Shown here in pieces: positions 63,976 to 64,000 of a stretch of 64,000 bases of DNA. The stretch is from G963422705 sp963422705. GTDB lineage: Bacteria > Poribacteria > WGA-4E > WGA-3G. The stretch spans positions 2,852,001 to 2,916,000 of the forward strand of contig OY730443.1 of NCBI GenBank assembly GCA_963422705.1, read 5' to 3'. Position 1 is the stretch's first letter, and the number at the start of each line of letters is the position of its first letter. A model generated the notes under the pieces. The model had not been told where the DNA came from, did no database searches, and was given only the letters and a program-made list of their open reading frames with translations. The translations under genes were made by a program, and so were the position numbers.

Positions 63976-64000
63976 AAATAATTGTAAAACCTACTATAAA

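Noticed and set aside
1..64000. tRNA, rRNA or riboswitch in the gaps
   Set aside because: No cloverleaf, conserved rRNA stretch or known riboswitch core was recognised in the larger intergenic regions.

Overview
The window is a stretch of bacterial chromosome of medium GC. It looks like a Gram-negative-type (diderm) cell: it encodes a TolC-family outer-membrane channel, a PorV/PorQ-type beta-barrel, lipoproteins with a lipobox, and a LolD/FtsX-type exporter. The mixture of Gfo/Idh/MocA oxidoreductases, an enolase-superfamily sugar-acid dehydratase, a phytanoyl-CoA dioxygenase, a CaiB-type CoA transferase, NosY-like ABC-2 permeases, TolB-like propellers and a very large Ig-repeat protein resembles Candidatus Poribacteria and relatives. 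That assignment is inference from gene content only; there is no rRNA or tRNA in the window.

Layout. 1-5.4 kb: tail of a type III restriction Res subunit, a short-chain dehydrogenase, an exported TolB-like propeller and two paralogous secreted beta-sandwich proteins. These three exported proteins end in a similar W-G-x-[IL]-K tail. 5.4-18 kb: nadA, a PorV-like barrel, a 2865-residue Ig-repeat surface protein with a 1032-bp unit present three times in tandem, and a Gfo/Idh oxidoreductase. 18-27 kb: the NAD(P)HX repair enzyme, then a four-gene export operon (ABC-2 permease, ATPase, coiled-coil/NEW3 membrane protein, TolC). 27-38 kb: a cysteine-rich membrane protein, a DgoD-like dehydratase, two more ABC-2 permeases, a second Gfo/Idh protein, a Rieske/cytochrome b pair, a TPR lipoprotein and an amidohydrolase.

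38-46 kb: a nitroreductase, then prepilin peptidase, a pseudopilin and a sigma-54 response regulator. The likely partner histidine kinase is separated from the regulator by one IS200/IS605-type tnpB element, and a second, shrunken tnpB element lies just upstream of the kinase. A 30-bp palindromic sequence occurs identically in both elements in opposite orientation; in the first it coincides with the frame break in tnpB. 46-52 kb: sugar-phosphate isomerase genes, and divergently an AmiE-like hydrolase, NamZ and AnmK, a coherent set for recovering N-acetylmuramic acid from the cell wall. 52-64 kb: a PhyH dioxygenase, a THUMP RNA methyltransferase, a double alpha/beta hydrolase, a CoA transferase, purC, and a LolD-like ATPase/FtsX permease/TPR lipoprotein operon. 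Related noncoding repeats lie in the gaps near 54.2, 59.1 and 63.9 kb.

No CRISPR array, tRNA, rRNA or replication origin was seen. The observations I rank highest are the export operon with an adaptor-like fourth component, the shared C-terminal tail, the kinase bracketed by tnpB elements with the 30-bp palindrome, and the near-identical 1032-bp internal repeats.
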